Shown here: one piece after another, positions 14,459 through 14,463 of the stretch
Position numbering within the stretch: the first letter of the stretch is position 1
Layout: each line of letters opens with the position of its first letter
NCBI GenBank assembly: GCA_002400675.1
Contig: NVQY01000157.1
Span: 1-14,463 of the forward strand
Reading direction: 5' to 3'
Length of the DNA stretch: 14,463 nucleotides
Source: Paracoccaceae bacterium
GTDB lineage: Bacteria; Pseudomonadota; Alphaproteobacteria; Rhodobacterales; Rhodobacteraceae
Made by a program: the position numbers and the translations under genes
The notes under the pieces: generated by a model
Seen by the model: the letters and a program-made list of their open reading frames with translations, nothing else
The model's database searches: none
Told to the model about the DNA's origin: nothing

Positions 14459-14463
14459 GCCCC

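Overview
The window looks like an ordinary chromosomal stretch from an alphaproteobacterium, most likely a Rhodobacterales/Roseobacter-group member. This rests on high-GC genes, an undivided E. coli-type PntA next to PntB, a DUF3422 membrane protein, and a kynureninase/tryptophan dioxygenase operon with GTG and ATG starts overlapping stops. The taxon is inferred from gene style and cannot be proven from the sequence alone. No phage, insertion sequence, CRISPR array, rRNA or tRNA was seen.

Layout. (1) 22-471 (+): a Nudix hydrolase, visibly less GC-rich than the rest, converging on (2) a tight minus-strand operon kynU > GNAT acetyltransferase > kynA (3067 down to 568). This operon takes tryptophan through N-formylkynurenine and kynurenine to anthranilate plus alanine; the formamidase for the middle step is not in the window. 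A TTAGG-N13-CCTAA inverted repeat lies just upstream of kynU and shares a 12-mer with the upstream region of the Nudix gene. (3) 3896-3144 (-): a short-chain dehydrogenase upstream of kynU, divergent from (4) 4037-4984 (+): an exported metallo-beta-lactamase-fold protein with a changed metal motif, then a doubtful coupled small ORF containing a G9 tract, and a membrane isoprenylcysteine-methyltransferase-like protein (5282-5740). (5) 6270-5743 (-): a Tat-exported single-domain rhodanese, divergent from (6) pntA-pntB (6409-9430, +), the proton-translocating transhydrogenase. Between them is an unusual array of four TGCA-centred hexamers at one-turn spacing. (7) A strong terminator hairpin after pntB also holds the ribosome-binding site of a PaaI-type thioesterase (9520-9948). 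(8) 9949-10447: an AT-richer gap with no recognisable gene. (9) A DUF3422 membrane protein (10448-11728, +) meets, stop codon on stop codon (TTAA), a membrane-anchored NYN/PIN-like predicted ribonuclease (12315-11725, -). (10) 14404-12443 (-): the two permeases of a peptide/nickel-type ABC importer, with no ATPase downstream.

How the parts relate. The clear functional units are the tryptophan catabolic operon, the transhydrogenase operon and the importer permease pair. The MBL protein and the rhodanese are both exported and may share a periplasmic sulfur or redox role, but this is only inference. I found no convincing new multi-gene system. The items most worth a second look are the MBL protein's altered active site, the TGCA array upstream of pntA, the terminator/RBS hairpin, the kyn operator and the membrane-anchored NYN protein.
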